Source: Dysgonamonadaceae bacterium (GTDB lineage Bacteria; Bacteroidota; Bacteroidia; Bacteroidales; Dysgonomonadaceae). Taken from it: 64,000 bases of DNA. The stretch is from the NCBI GenBank assembly GCA_031254645.1, contig JAIRUA010000007.1:62001-126000 (forward strand), in the 5' to 3' direction. The translations under genes were made by a program, and so were the position numbers. Shown one piece after another: positions 38,498 to 47,094 of the stretch (position 1 is the stretch's first letter; the number at the start of each line of letters is the position of its first letter). Under the pieces are notes generated by a model. The model searched no databases, had not been told where the DNA came from, and saw only the letters and a program-made list of their open reading frames with translations.

Positions 38498-39253
38498 TTA
38501 GAAAGTGAGACTCCATTGAAACCCGTAGGCGGCGTTTCTTATATTAATATTCGAATTGATGTCTCGATTAATAATGGCAGGTGCAAATCGCATTGATAAA
38601 TCGGGACTCATATCAAAATCAAACAATTGTGCATCTACATACGCATCAATCATTGCCAAAAAATACAACCCGAAAGCCAATATGATACTCATATCGCGAT
38701 AGTGTCTATAAAAATCTCGCCGTTGTTCGAGTATACGAGTAAACCGTTCTTCACCGATATCCTCAAGGGTCATCCCGTAAGGCAAAAAGTTTTTCCAACG
38801 ATCTGCATCCGGATTATCGCTTCTAATATCCGCATAGGCAGCTTGATAATCACGATAATAACCGTTATTCCACGAAATGGCGTAAGTAAAACCCGCAAAG
38901 CCGCCATACACAATAGGGATTTTCCAGTATTTTCGATTATATGCCTGTCCTAATCCGGGGAAAATAGCTGAATACAAAACCGCTTTTCGAGGACTTGGTC
39001 TGAACATAAAAGAGGGTGCAAAAAAAGCGTCCGACGATGTGGCAGTAATGATACTATCTACCCTCAATCGAATGATATCGGGCTGATTTTCGGATACAGG
39101 AGCTGTTTCAATTATAGGTGGCGTAGCAAAAAGTGAATCTGCCACCATCAGCAGGCTGTCTTGAACGTGCTCAGGCACAACAGCTTGTTCTTGAGCATTC
39201 AAAAATGAATGCGAAAGAAAAACTATTATTAAAATTCCTGCCAATCGTGTCAT
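38498..39253 (-). CDS. DUF5683 domain-containing protein
   Basis: A 251-residue protein with a signal peptide (MTRLAGILIIVFLSHSFLNAQ), a Pro/Ser-rich stretch, and a DUF5683 core (PSPRKAVLYSAIFPGLGQAYNRKYWK), which contains two hydrophobic segments around 130-150 and 200-220. Function is unknown. Its fixed position between parB and a lytic transglycosylase in Bacteroidota suggests an envelope role tied to division, but this is inference from context. Confidence 0.88.
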   Translation of the reverse strand: MTRLAGILIIVFLSHSFLNAQEQAVVPEHVQDSLLMVADSLFATPPIIETAPVSENQPDIIRLRVDSIITATSSDAFFAPSFMFRPSPRKAVLYSAIFPGLGQAYNRKYWKIPIVYGGFAGFTYAISWNNGYYRDYQAAYADIRSDNPDADRWKNFLPYGMTLEDIGEERFTRILEQRRDFYRHYRDMSIILAFGLYFLAMIDAYVDAQLFDFDMSPDLSMRFAPAIINRDINSNINIRNAAYGFQWSLTF

Positions 39254-39257
39254 TGCT

Positions 39258-39277
39258 AAATCTAAAATCTAAAATCA
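39258..39277. repeat. TCTAAAATC word at the parB stop codon
   Basis: AAATCTAAAATCTAAAATC lies in the 21-base spacer between DUF5683 and parB. The parB stop codon TGA (minus) is part of the word. Same family as 17316-17344 and 48049-48073. Confidence 0.7.
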
Positions 39278-40183
39278 CTTCATTTTGTCGAGCATTACGA
39301 TAATGCTTTCGAGTTGTTCGGGCGAAGTAAACGGAATAGTAATTTTGCCTTTTCCGCTTTTGTTGCACGAAAATTGAACTTCGGTTTTGAAATACGACGA
39401 AAGGTGCTGTTTCAACATTTCAAAATCATCAGGCAATATCGATTTTTGCGCCGTTGTTTTTGATTTTTCTTTTTGTGGAGACGGCTCTGCGGTTTTTTCT
39501 ATCGGTTTCCCTTCGGCAAACTCTCGCACAATGGTTTCCACTTTCCGTACCGAAAGTGCATCTTCCAAAATCAAGTTATAGAGCGAAAGCTGTGCCATTG
39601 GGTCATTCATTGTTATCAATGCGCGTGCGTGTCCCATATCTATTTTCTTGTCTTTCACACCCATTTGCACTTCGGCAGGGAGCTTCAACAAACGCAGATA
39701 GTTAGCGATGGTGGCACGTTTTTTTCCCACTTTTTCGCTCAACTGCTCTTGTGTGAGCGATTGTGTGTCGATAATATTTTGATAGGCAAGGGCAATTTCG
39801 ATAGAGTTAAGGTCTTCGCGCTGAATATTTTCTACGAGCGCCATATGCATTACATCTTCTTCTTCGACCGCTTTTTTGATATAAGCGGGTATGGATGTTA
39901 GTCCTGCCATTTTCGAGGCACGATAACGACGTTCTCCAGCGATGATTTGATAGGTATCATCGTCTATTTTTCGCAATGTAACCGGCTGAATAACACCTAT
40001 TTTCTCGATAGAAGCAGCCAATTCTGCCAACGCTTCTTCGTCAAAAGCACGACGAGGTTGGTCGGGGTTGGGCATTATTTTGTCCAACTCCACTTCATTG
40101 ATTGAAGATGAGCCTTGTGTCTCGTTTTCGCTAAGCGTGATGAGGGCATCTAAACCTCGTCCCAGTGCATTTTTTTTTGCCAT
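39275..40183 (-). CDS. parB: chromosome partitioning protein ParB
   Basis: A 302-residue CTPase and DNA-binding partition protein. It starts MAKKNALGRGLDALI, typical of ParB/Spo0J, with a ParB/Srx domain (about 35-125; the RRAFDEEALAELAASI and GERRYRA motifs) and a KorB-type helix-turn-helix (SLTQEQLSEKVGKKRATIANY). The C-terminal dimer domain follows. The ATG at 40183 is chosen. Upstream in-frame codons run into the palindromic spacer to parA. Confidence 0.95.
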   Translation of the reverse strand: MAKKNALGRGLDALITLSENETQGSSSINEVELDKIMPNPDQPRRAFDEEALAELAASIEKIGVIQPVTLRKIDDDTYQIIAGERRYRASKMAGLTSIPAYIKKAVEEEDVMHMALVENIQREDLNSIEIALAYQNIIDTQSLTQEQLSEKVGKKRATIANYLRLLKLPAEVQMGVKDKKIDMGHARALITMNDPMAQLSLYNLILEDALSVRKVETIVREFAEGKPIEKTAEPSPQKEKSKTTAQKSILPDDFEMLKQHLSSYFKTEVQFSCNKSGKGKITIPFTSPEQLESIIVMLDKMK

Positions 40184-40201
40184 AAATTCTGATTTATGAG
40201 T

Positions 40202-40267
40202 GTCATTGCGGGCTTGACCCGCAATCCCAACATAATTTAGGGGATTCCGCATCAAGTACGGAATGAC
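40202..40267. repeat. GC-rich palindromic repeat in the parA-parB spacer
   Basis: GTCATTGCGGG...CCCGCAATCCC (40202-40228) and GGGGATTCCGC...CGGAATGAC (40240-40267) pair with each other and each folds internally. This type of GTCATTnCGGnnTTGA unit resembles interspersed palindromes found in many bacteria. It sits between two genes that should be co-transcribed. Confidence 0.7.
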
Positions 40268-40282
40268 GATTCGTCTGCAAAG

Positions 40283-41047
40283 TTACGCATTTTTTTCGAT
40301 AAGCTCTTGCGCAAGTTGAATATGATTGATAGCACCGCGCGATCCGGCGTCGTACATCAGTGCCGGTTGGGCGTGGCTTTGCGATTCGCTCAGCGTTACA
40401 TTTCTTTGAATAACTGTTGTGAATACCAGTTCTTTAAAATGCTGTTTTACTTCTTCGTAGATTTGATTGTGTAAGCGAAGTCGCACATCGTACATCGTGA
40501 GTACAAATCCTTCAATTTCGAGCGAGGGATTCAATTTCGATTTGATAATCTTAATAGTATTCAACAACTTACTCAATCCTTCCAACGCAAAATATTCGCA
40601 TTGCACGGGAATAATCACAGCATCGGCAGCCGTGAGCGCGTTTACTGTGATAATACCCAACGAAGGCGAACAATCGATAAGAATATAATCGTAATTATCG
40701 CGCAACGGTAACAACAAATCACGTAATCTTTTCTCGCGATTGTCCATTTGCACCATTTCTAACTCTGCGCCCACAAGGTTGATGTGCGATGAAATAATGT
40801 CGATATTTTCGAATGGAGTATGTTGCACAGTTTCTGCCGGAGTGCATTTTCCGATAAGTCCTTCATAAATGGTATTTGTCGTTTTTTTGATGTCAATACC
40901 TAAACCGGAGGATGCATTAGCCTGTGGGTCAGCATCTACCACGAGTACTTTTTTATCGAGTGCTGTTAGTGATGCTGCTAAATTAATGGTGGTAGTGGTT
41001 TTTCCTACACCGCCTTTTTGATTCGCCAGAGCGATAATTCTGCCCAT
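40283..41047 (-). CDS. parA: chromosome partitioning ATPase ParA/Soj
   Basis: A 254-residue deviant-Walker ATPase. The N-terminal IIALANQKGGVGKTTTTINLA has the signature lysine of ParA. VDADPQANAS and LIDCSPSLGI complete the active site. It acts with ParB in origin segregation. The operon order parA-parB-DUF5683-mltD-like is clear from shared orientation and short spacers. Its promoter lies at 41126-41133. Confidence 0.97.
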   Translation of the reverse strand: MGRIIALANQKGGVGKTTTTINLAASLTALDKKVLVVDADPQANASSGLGIDIKKTTNTIYEGLIGKCTPAETVQHTPFENIDIISSHINLVGAELEMVQMDNREKRLRDLLLPLRDNYDYILIDCSPSLGIITVNALTAADAVIIPVQCEYFALEGLSKLLNTIKIIKSKLNPSLEIEGFVLTMYDVRLRLHNQIYEEVKQHFKELVFTTVIQRNVTLSESQSHAQPALMYDAGSRGAINHIQLAQELIEKNA

Positions 41048-41125
41048 ATTTTAATTTGTTTCGTTGTTTTAATACAATTCATCGCAGCCCGATTAAAAAA
41101 TAGTCAAGCTATATAATCAAGACGG

Positions 41126-41133
41126 CAAAAATA
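41126..41133 (-). promoter_or_regulatory. promoter -7 box of the parA operon
   Basis: TATTTTTG on the minus strand, about 80 bases before the parA ATG. Confidence 0.55.
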
Positions 41134-41252
41134 AATAATAATCCTTTTAACTGAATGTTAATTAGCCGAAATATTGTGTTTTTTGTTGATAAGTGAGGGT
41201 TACGGTTGATAATTTGGATGATAAATCTTCCACGTTTCAAAAATAAATTTCG

Positions 41253-41260
41253 TAATTTTG
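41253..41260 (+). promoter_or_regulatory. promoter -7 box of the alcohol dehydrogenase gene
   Basis: TAATTTTG at 41253-41260, 41 bases before the start codon. Confidence 0.6.
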
Positions 41261-41301
41261 TTTCGTCATAAATCCATTTTTAAACATTAAAACATAGTAA
41301 T

Positions 41302-42444
41302 ATGGAAAATTTCATCTTCCAAAACCCAACAAAACTTGTCTTCGGAAAAGGACAAATTGCAAAATTGAGCGAATTAATTCCCACTAATGTAAATCTTATG
41401 ATTACGTTCGGCGGCGGCAGTGTAAAACGAAACGATGTGTATCGACAAGTTGTTGAAGCATTAGACGGTCGCGAATTTATCGAATTTTGGGGCATCGAAG
41501 CCAATCCGCACGTGGAAACGTTACGCAAGGCAATTGCTTTGGGAAAAGAAGAAAAAATAGATTTCTTGCTTGCCGTAGGTGGCGGTTCGGTGTTAGATGG
41601 CACAAAACTTATTGCTGCCGGCATCGCTATGGAAGACGAAGCGTGGGATATTGTATTGAAAGGTTATGCCAAAAAGCAAATTCCGTTTGCATCGGTTTTG
41701 ACCGTTCCCGCCACAGGATCGGAAATGAACGGCGGTTCAGTAATTTCACGTGCGGAAACAAACGAAAAATTTGCGTTTTTCGGCAATAATCCGCAATTTT
41801 CTATTCTCGACCCGGAAGTCTGCTACACATTATCGGAGCATCAAGTTGCCTGCGGACTTTCCGATGCGTTTACGCACGTGTTGGAGCAATATATAACCAC
41901 CACCGGACAATCGCGTTTGATGGACAGATGGGCGGAAGGTATTTTGCAATCGGTGGTCGAAATTGCACCGCTTCTCAAAAAAGATCCGAAAAATTACGAT
42001 TTGAATGCTGATTATATGCTTTGCGCCACACTGGCGCTCAACGATATGATTAGAATGGGTATCACGCAAGACTGGACTACGCATATGATTGGACACGAGC
42101 TTACTGCGCTTCACGGCACTACGCACGGACATTCGCTCGCTATCGTGATGCCTGCCGCAATGAGTGTGTTGCGTAGACAAAAAAACGAGAAACTGCTGCA
42201 ATACGGCGAACGTGTTTTCGGAATCACGGAAGGCTCTGAAAATGAACGCGTACAAAAAGCAATCGAAGCAACAGAAACGTTTTATCGTTCACTTGGACTC
42301 ACTACTCGTCTGTCGGAAGAAGGTATTGGCGATGAGACTATTGAGATGATTACGAAACGCTTCAATGAGCGTGGTGTTGCTTTTGGCGAAAAAGGAAATG
42401 TTACGGGTGATGTAGCGAGAGAAATTTTGATGGCTTGTAAATAG
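41302..42444 (+). CDS. iron-containing alcohol dehydrogenase (BdhA-like)
   Basis: A 380-residue group III dehydrogenase. The GGGSV cofactor turns (FGGGSVKRN and VGGGSVLDGTK), the metal-site histidines in GLSDAFTHVLEQY and the later HMIGHELTALHGTTHGHS are those of butanol-dehydrogenase-like enzymes (BdhA/YqdH). It is likely NAD(P)H-dependent and reduces aldehydes in fermentation. The substrate is unknown. The stop codon overlaps the start of a perfect 33-bp palindrome. Confidence 0.92.
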   Translation: MENFIFQNPTKLVFGKGQIAKLSELIPTNVNLMITFGGGSVKRNDVYRQVVEALDGREFIEFWGIEANPHVETLRKAIALGKEEKIDFLLAVGGGSVLDGTKLIAAGIAMEDEAWDIVLKGYAKKQIPFASVLTVPATGSEMNGGSVISRAETNEKFAFFGNNPQFSILDPEVCYTLSEHQVACGLSDAFTHVLEQYITTTGQSRLMDRWAEGILQSVVEIAPLLKKDPKNYDLNADYMLCATLALNDMIRMGITQDWTTHMIGHELTALHGTTHGHSLAIVMPAAMSVLRRQKNEKLLQYGERVFGITEGSENERVQKAIEATETFYRSLGLTTRLSEEGIGDETIEMITKRFNERGVAFGEKGNVTGDVAREILMACK

Positions 42445-42534
42445 TCTGAACTATGATTTTTGTGATTTATTTGATTATAGTGATTGATTATGAATCACAG
42501 CAATCAAATAAATCACAAAAATCATAGTTCAGAC
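42444..42534. repeat. perfect 33-bp palindrome joining two convergent stop codons
   Basis: The arms 42444-42476 and 42502-42534 (ends GTCTGAACTATGATTTTTG) are exact inverted copies with a 25-bp loop. The left arm begins at the last base of the alcohol dehydrogenase stop codon. The right arm contains the last codon and stop of the GtrA gene. Confidence 0.9.
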
Positions 42535-43038
42535 ATTTTCCCTAAACGTAAAATATTTCTGACACAAATAACTTACAATTGCCGTGATGATATCCACAAC
42601 CATTTTCGAAGGTGTAGCCCAAAAACCAAGCATTTCTACAAAAAATTTCAGCCCCGCATAGTTTATCAATAAATTGAGTGTCACCACACTAATATATCGT
42701 ACAAACTGCACACCTCCACGCAATTGCGATGTGGAAAATGTTACATATTTTTGCAATAAAAAGCCTGTTATCAACGAAATGGGGAATGTGAGCAAAAGCG
42801 CAGCTATGTGAGGCGAAATTGGTACAAGTCCGAAGACATCTATCAACTGTTTATCAAACAAAAAGTTATATGCTGCAGAATATAACACCCAATTAAATCC
42901 CATATTTACCACACCACACACGCCGTATCGAAACAATCGGCGACTAAACCAACGGGCAAATGGCGGATAAAAGAAATCAATAATGCGCCTGATGCGTCCC
43001 CCGATTAGTGTAAATAGTTTGCGAATATTGTTGAGCAT
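42529..43038 (-). CDS. GtrA family membrane protein
   Basis: A 169-residue protein with four membrane segments in the C-terminal two thirds (for example YGVCGVVNMGFNWVLYSA and the PISLITGFLLQKYVTF helix), matching GtrA/DPMS flippase-like proteins that move lipid-linked sugars. The last helix ends in QKYFTFRENV. The final valine and stop codon lie inside the palindrome 42444-42534. It is 48 bases downstream of prfC and possibly co-transcribed. Confidence 0.85.
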   Translation of the reverse strand: MLNNIRKLFTLIGGRIRRIIDFFYPPFARWFSRRLFRYGVCGVVNMGFNWVLYSAAYNFLFDKQLIDVFGLVPISPHIAALLLTFPISLITGFLLQKYVTFSTSQLRGGVQFVRYISVVTLNLLINYAGLKFFVEMLGFWATPSKMVVDIITAIVSYLCQKYFTFRENV

Positions 43039-43086
43039 TTTTGTTTTTTTGAACGCAAATTTTGCAAATTAATGTTCTATTTCTTA

Positions 43087-44661
43087 TCAAAACTCCGAAT
43101 TAAAATGAAATTTGATATCCTTAAAATCCTGTTGCGCCATCATTAAAATATAACTCGATTCGGCAAGAAAAACATCGCGCCCATCTTTATCGTGCGCCAT
43201 ATACTGGAATTTACGTTTCTTGAAATCAGCCAATTGCGCTGCATTATCGCTTTCAATCCAACACGCTTTGTAGAGATTGACAGGCTCCCAACGACATTGT
43301 GCACCGTATTCGTGTAACAGGCGATATTGAATCACCTCGAATTGAAGTTGTCCGACCGTTCCGATAATTTTCCGTCCGTTGAATTGATTGGTAAACAATT
43401 GAGCCACACCTTCGTCCATCAATTGGTCGATGCCACGTTGGAGTTGTTTCGATTTCATCGGGTCGGCGTTTTCGATGTATTTGAACATTTCGGGCGAGAA
43501 ACTCGGCAATCCTTTGAAATGCAGGTTTTCGCCCGATGTAATGGTGTCGCCGATTTTAAAATTGCCGTTATCGGGCAGTCCGACAATATCGCCCGCAAAT
43601 GCTTCATCGAGAATCTCTTTTTTCTGTGCCATAAATGCGGTGGGCGACGAGAATTTCATCAAACGATTAAATCGCACGTGTTTATAATTCACATTTCGTT
43701 CAAACTTTCCCGAACAGATTTTCACGAAAGCGATACACGAACGATGATTCGGATCCATATTAGCGTGAATTTTGAAAATAAATCCTGTAAGCGCTTCTTC
43801 ATAAGGATTCACAACGCGCTCTTCGGCTTGCACCGGCTTGGGCGAAGGAGCGATTTCTATGAAGCAATCTAATAACTCTTTAACGCCGAAAGTAGTAAGT
43901 GCCGAACCAAAAAATACAGGGGCAAGCTTTCCCGCCAAATACGCCTCTCGGTCAAATTCGGGATATACTTCGGTTACTAGTTCTGCTTCTTCACGCAGCG
44001 TTTTCGCTAACGAATCACCGATATGTTTTTCTAATTCAGATGAATGGATGTCAATGTTAATTGACTCGCTAACAATCTGTTTGCTTGGCTGATACAAATC
44101 AAGACTGTTTTGATACAAGTTGTAAACACCTTTGAAACGCTCGCCCGAATCAATCGGTAAAGTCAATGGACGAACAGCAATTTTTAGTTCCTCCTCCAAT
44201 TCGTCCAGAATATCGAATGGATCTTTGCCCTCTCTGTCCATTTTATTCACAAAGATCATCACAGGCGTATTGCGCATTCGGCAGACTTCCATCAACTTAC
44301 GTGTTTGCGTTTCCACTCCTTTAGCCACGTCTACCACGATAATTACGCTGTCCACCGCCGTAAGTGTGCGATAGGTGTCTTCGGCGAAATCTTGGTGTCC
44401 GGGCGTATCGAGAATATTGATTTTGTGATTGTTATATTCAAATCCCATTACCGAAGTGGCAACAGAAATTCCACGCTGTTTTTCGATTTCCATCCAATCC
44501 GAAGTAGCTGATTTTTTAATCTTGTTCGATTTCACAGCACCTGCAATGTGAATGGCACCGCCGAAAAGTAATAACTTTTCGGTCAGTGTGGTTTTTCCCG
44601 CATCGGGGTGGGCAATAATGGCGAATGTGCGCCGGCGTTGTATTTCTTGTTGTAATGTCAT
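43087..44661 (-). CDS. prfC: peptide chain release factor 3
   Basis: A 524-residue translational GTPase that recycles RF1/RF2. The G1 motif HPDAGKTT, G3 DTPGHQDF and G4 NKMDR are present, and RF3-specific blocks follow ([19 protein letters not shown], and [12 protein letters not shown]). The start is the ATG at 44661 ([18 protein letters not shown]). The 45 in-frame upstream codons cross the promoter box and are not family sequence. Confidence 0.95.
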   Translation of the reverse strand: MTLQQEIQRRRTFAIIAHPDAGKTTLTEKLLLFGGAIHIAGAVKSNKIKKSATSDWMEIEKQRGISVATSVMGFEYNNHKINILDTPGHQDFAEDTYRTLTAVDSVIIVVDVAKGVETQTRKLMEVCRMRNTPVMIFVNKMDREGKDPFDILDELEEELKIAVRPLTLPIDSGERFKGVYNLYQNSLDLYQPSKQIVSESINIDIHSSELEKHIGDSLAKTLREEAELVTEVYPEFDREAYLAGKLAPVFFGSALTTFGVKELLDCFIEIAPSPKPVQAEERVVNPYEEALTGFIFKIHANMDPNHRSCIAFVKICSGKFERNVNYKHVRFNRLMKFSSPTAFMAQKKEILDEAFAGDIVGLPDNGNFKIGDTITSGENLHFKGLPSFSPEMFKYIENADPMKSKQLQRGIDQLMDEGVAQLFTNQFNGRKIIGTVGQLQFEVIQYRLLHEYGAQCRWEPVNLYKACWIESDNAAQLADFKKRKFQYMAHDKDGRDVFLAESSYILMMAQQDFKDIKFHFNSEF

Positions 44662-44697
44662 TTTGTATAATATCCGAATTATATTCGAAATCGGATG

Positions 44698-44705
44698 CAA
44701 AGATA
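44698..44705 (-). promoter_or_regulatory. prfC promoter -7 box
   Basis: TATCTTTG on the minus strand, about 37 bases before the ATG at 44661. Confidence 0.65.
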
Positions 44706-44770
44706 CAAAATTTTTGCGTTGTATTTGAGAATTTTGATAGTGTTGCGTAGTGATTTTGTTGATTTGGGAT

Positions 44771-44810
44771 TTGAAAAACCGTATCTGATTTTTCAAATAC
44801 GGTTTTTCAA
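44771..44810. terminator. bidirectional terminator of the 44815 gene
   Basis: A perfect 14-bp stem TTGAAAAACCGTAT / ATACGGTTTTTCAA with a 12-base loop. It begins 4 bases from the stop codon of the hypothetical gene at 44815. Confidence 0.75.
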
Positions 44811-44814
44811 ATGA

Positions 44815-45429
44815 TTACGATAATTGAATGGGCAAAGTTAGGTTTTTACGTTTTAAATTTCCACCAAAAACAAATAATCCTCTATCTATTTCCCTAATTT
44901 TCAAACTAAGACTATCTATTTGCTTTTTGATAAATGGCAGATAAGTTTGAAAATAAAAATTATCTTTTGCACTATCTTTCATCTGTGCTGAAATGGTTTG
45001 CCAATCTTCGTCAAAAATAAACTGATACGCTCTGTGAATATGTTGATCGTAAATCGGATATTCGAAAGGCTTAATGATATGCAATAAAAATATTTTCCAC
45101 ACAAAGCTCACATTTTCAAACTCTTTCAGAAATTTATCCAAATCAAAATTGCTTTTGAAGTTATTGATAGTCATAAGTTTACTTTTGATTTTTGTATTCA
45201 ACGATTTTTGTTTTGCACCACTCAATATTGAGGTATTTTTCCATTCATACAGTTTTTGAATATCTTCTGCTGTGAATGTTTCTTTGTTGATACTGTTGTC
45301 ATAGGGCACATCGTTTGGTGCGTTGTACATTTTTGCCCAATATTCGATGAATTGGGGGAAATCGTTGATGTTTTTTTGTTGCAAAATCGGAAGTTTCATA
45401 TTATTCATTTTTTGTAAATTGTAGTTCAT
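44815..45429 (-). CDS. hypothetical protein, faintly HhH-glycosylase-like
   Basis: A 204-residue soluble protein that I cannot assign. Possible starts are the ATGs at 45429, 45408 and 45399 (MKLPILQQKN). The segment FLLHIIKPFEYPIYDQHIHRAY, an aromatic-rich stretch with YDQHIHRA, faintly recalls the region around the catalytic aspartate of HhH-GPD DNA glycosylases, but no GPD motif is clear. It lies 6 bases after a secreted hypothetical gene, beside a large nested hairpin. Phyletically variable-looking, possibly transferred. Confidence 0.6.
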   Translation of the reverse strand: MNYNLQKMNNMKLPILQQKNINDFPQFIEYWAKMYNAPNDVPYDNSINKETFTAEDIQKLYEWKNTSILSGAKQKSLNTKIKSKLMTINNFKSNFDLDKFLKEFENVSFVWKIFLLHIIKPFEYPIYDQHIHRAYQFIFDEDWQTISAQMKDSAKDNFYFQTYLPFIKKQIDSLSLKIREIDRGLFVFGGNLKRKNLTLPIQLS

Positions 45430-45435
45430 TATAAT

Positions 45436-46659
45436 TCAATAGAAATAAAGCGATACATCGCTTGAACTAAAAAATAAATCCTCTTCGCCCATTATATTAC
45501 TGTATTGATAGTAAATTACATATCGCCCATTTGATGTTTCTGAGAGTTGTCGTCTAATTTTATCAGCTACATCTGCATCGGGTATATTTCTAGTGAACTC
45601 AATATTTCCATTTCTTATCCTTACCGTAGTTACCCCTTTGGCAATGTCAATATTAAAATTATCTACTGAGACTTCTGTCTGAGCATCGTAACCTTCTATT
45701 TTTATTGTTGGAACTCTAATCGAAATAAACCCAAAAATGGAAGCATTTTTATCTGTACTAGATGTGTTTATAATTGTAGGATTTAATCCGGATTGCCCCA
45801 CAATATTAAAAGAGTTTGTATAGCGATATTTTTTTTGTTTACTTTCAGTTAATTCTCTAAAAGTTGGTATATCACGCCATAGTCCTCTATGATTCAGATC
45901 TAAACGTCTTATACCAGCAACAGCATTATATGATATTGCAGAAGTCATTCTTATATCGTTTGAAATTTGCGCGGCAATTCTCCCTATAAACACATTATAT
46001 GCGGAACCATCGTAAGTTTCCAAATCATACATCTTTGATGCTATTTCTAATCGTCTTGTTTCTCTATTTCTTGCTTCTTCTTCCCGACGAACAGTTCGTT
46101 CCGCCCTCTCAATTTCCTGTATTCTTCGCCTATTCGTAATTTCTGTCCGAACATCCTCTGATAATGACAAAAGTATGCTTGATTCTACCTTTTCCCAAGC
46201 AACAGTAGCCAATCCATTGCGTTCCGCTAAATAAAATACTTCAACATACTCAAACTCTTCATCAAAAAAATAGGTATTGTTGATTATTCTATTTGCCGGC
46301 CACATAGCAGTTTTTTCTTCTATCAATCTCTCTAAGGACACATTCTCGTATTGTGTTATTGTATAAGCCAGCCTTCCATCTGTCATAAGATATGTTGTGC
46401 AAAAATGAATATTCATTCGAAGATTAACGAAGAACTGGTTTCTGACACAATGTCTTACAGTTACAATTCGTCCATTATAATATTCTGTATTGTGGCTATG
46501 TATAGTATTACGTGCTGCGCCACTACGAGGACGATTTGCAAAGCTTACATTTGATTCAATTATACGCCTTACCGTTTCTGCATCTTGTCCAATCTCAATT
46601 TGCTGTCCATAAGACATCACGCTCGCAAGCATAAAAAGCAATAAAAATAGTTTCTTCAT
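45436..46659 (-). CDS. secreted hypothetical protein
   Basis: A 407-residue protein with a signal peptide (MKKLFLLLFMLASVMSYGQ). The family is not recognised. An Arg/Glu-rich probable coiled coil at about 175-210 (RRRIQEIERAERTVRREEEA) separates an N-terminal region from a C-terminal region rich in Thr/Asn/Ile beta strands. The C-terminus (SSSDVSLYFY) is close to the next gene. Likely periplasmic or outer-membrane associated. It forms a two-gene unit with the 44815 gene. Confidence 0.65.
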   Translation of the reverse strand: MKKLFLLLFMLASVMSYGQQIEIGQDAETVRRIIESNVSFANRPRSGAARNTIHSHNTEYYNGRIVTVRHCVRNQFFVNLRMNIHFCTTYLMTDGRLAYTITQYENVSLERLIEEKTAMWPANRIINNTYFFDEEFEYVEVFYLAERNGLATVAWEKVESSILLSLSEDVRTEITNRRRIQEIERAERTVRREEEARNRETRRLEIASKMYDLETYDGSAYNVFIGRIAAQISNDIRMTSAISYNAVAGIRRLDLNHRGLWRDIPTFRELTESKQKKYRYTNSFNIVGQSGLNPTIINTSSTDKNASIFGFISIRVPTIKIEGYDAQTEVSVDNFNIDIAKGVTTVRIRNGNIEFTRNIPDADVADKIRRQLSETSNGRYVIYYQYSNIMGEEDLFFSSSDVSLYFY

Positions 46660-46788
46660 TTTTTTGATTCTGTTTTACTTCCGCCCTTACACAGAAGATT
46701 TTAAGAATAAATTGTCGATTTACATTTTGTCCTCAAAACTTCACATACGCACATAAAAAAAGCGCGGACAAAACTCTTTTTCTTATTT

Positions 46789-46909
46789 GTTTACCGAGGT
46801 CTTAGACTACCTAACCACCAAATAACGAGTAAAGCCCACGCCAAACGGCGTGAGCGTTTTTTACTTTACTCTTTGGTGGTCTTTTGAAAGTGTCTAAGTT
46901 TCGGCAAAC
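46789..46909. repeat. nested multi-stem palindrome of about 120 bp
   Basis: Five stems nest inside each other: GTTTACCGA/TCGGCAAAC (46789-46797 and 46901-46909), TTAGAC/GTCTAA, ACCACCAAA/TTTGGTGGT, GAGTAAAG/CTTTACTC and CACGCC/GGCGTG (46837-46842 and 46847-46852). The innermost stem is followed by AGCGTTTTTT, a terminator-like tail on the plus strand. No gene reads into it on that strand. The rest of 46660-47082 (about 420 bp in total) contains no recognisable gene. Confidence 0.8.
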
Positions 46910-47075
46910 CAGAATACAAGCATAACGCTTTTCCAATATGTCTTAAAAAATGTGTGTATTATCTTACGCTATATATCATAGGCTGTTTTTTATTTTGTTT
47001 GAAAGACAAAGTTATGAATATTTTTTTGAAAGCAATTGATTTTTCACAAAAAAGCAACTGATGTTTTTCATACAA

Positions 47076-47094
47076 ATCCGTGTCATCTGCGTTC
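47076..47094. repeat. half copy of the CGCAGATGACGCGGAT word at the rfbD 3' end
   Basis: ATCCGTGTCATCTGCGTTC is 18/19 identical to part of the palindrome at 55112-55145. It supplies the last codons and the TGA stop of rfbD on the minus strand. Confidence 0.75.
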
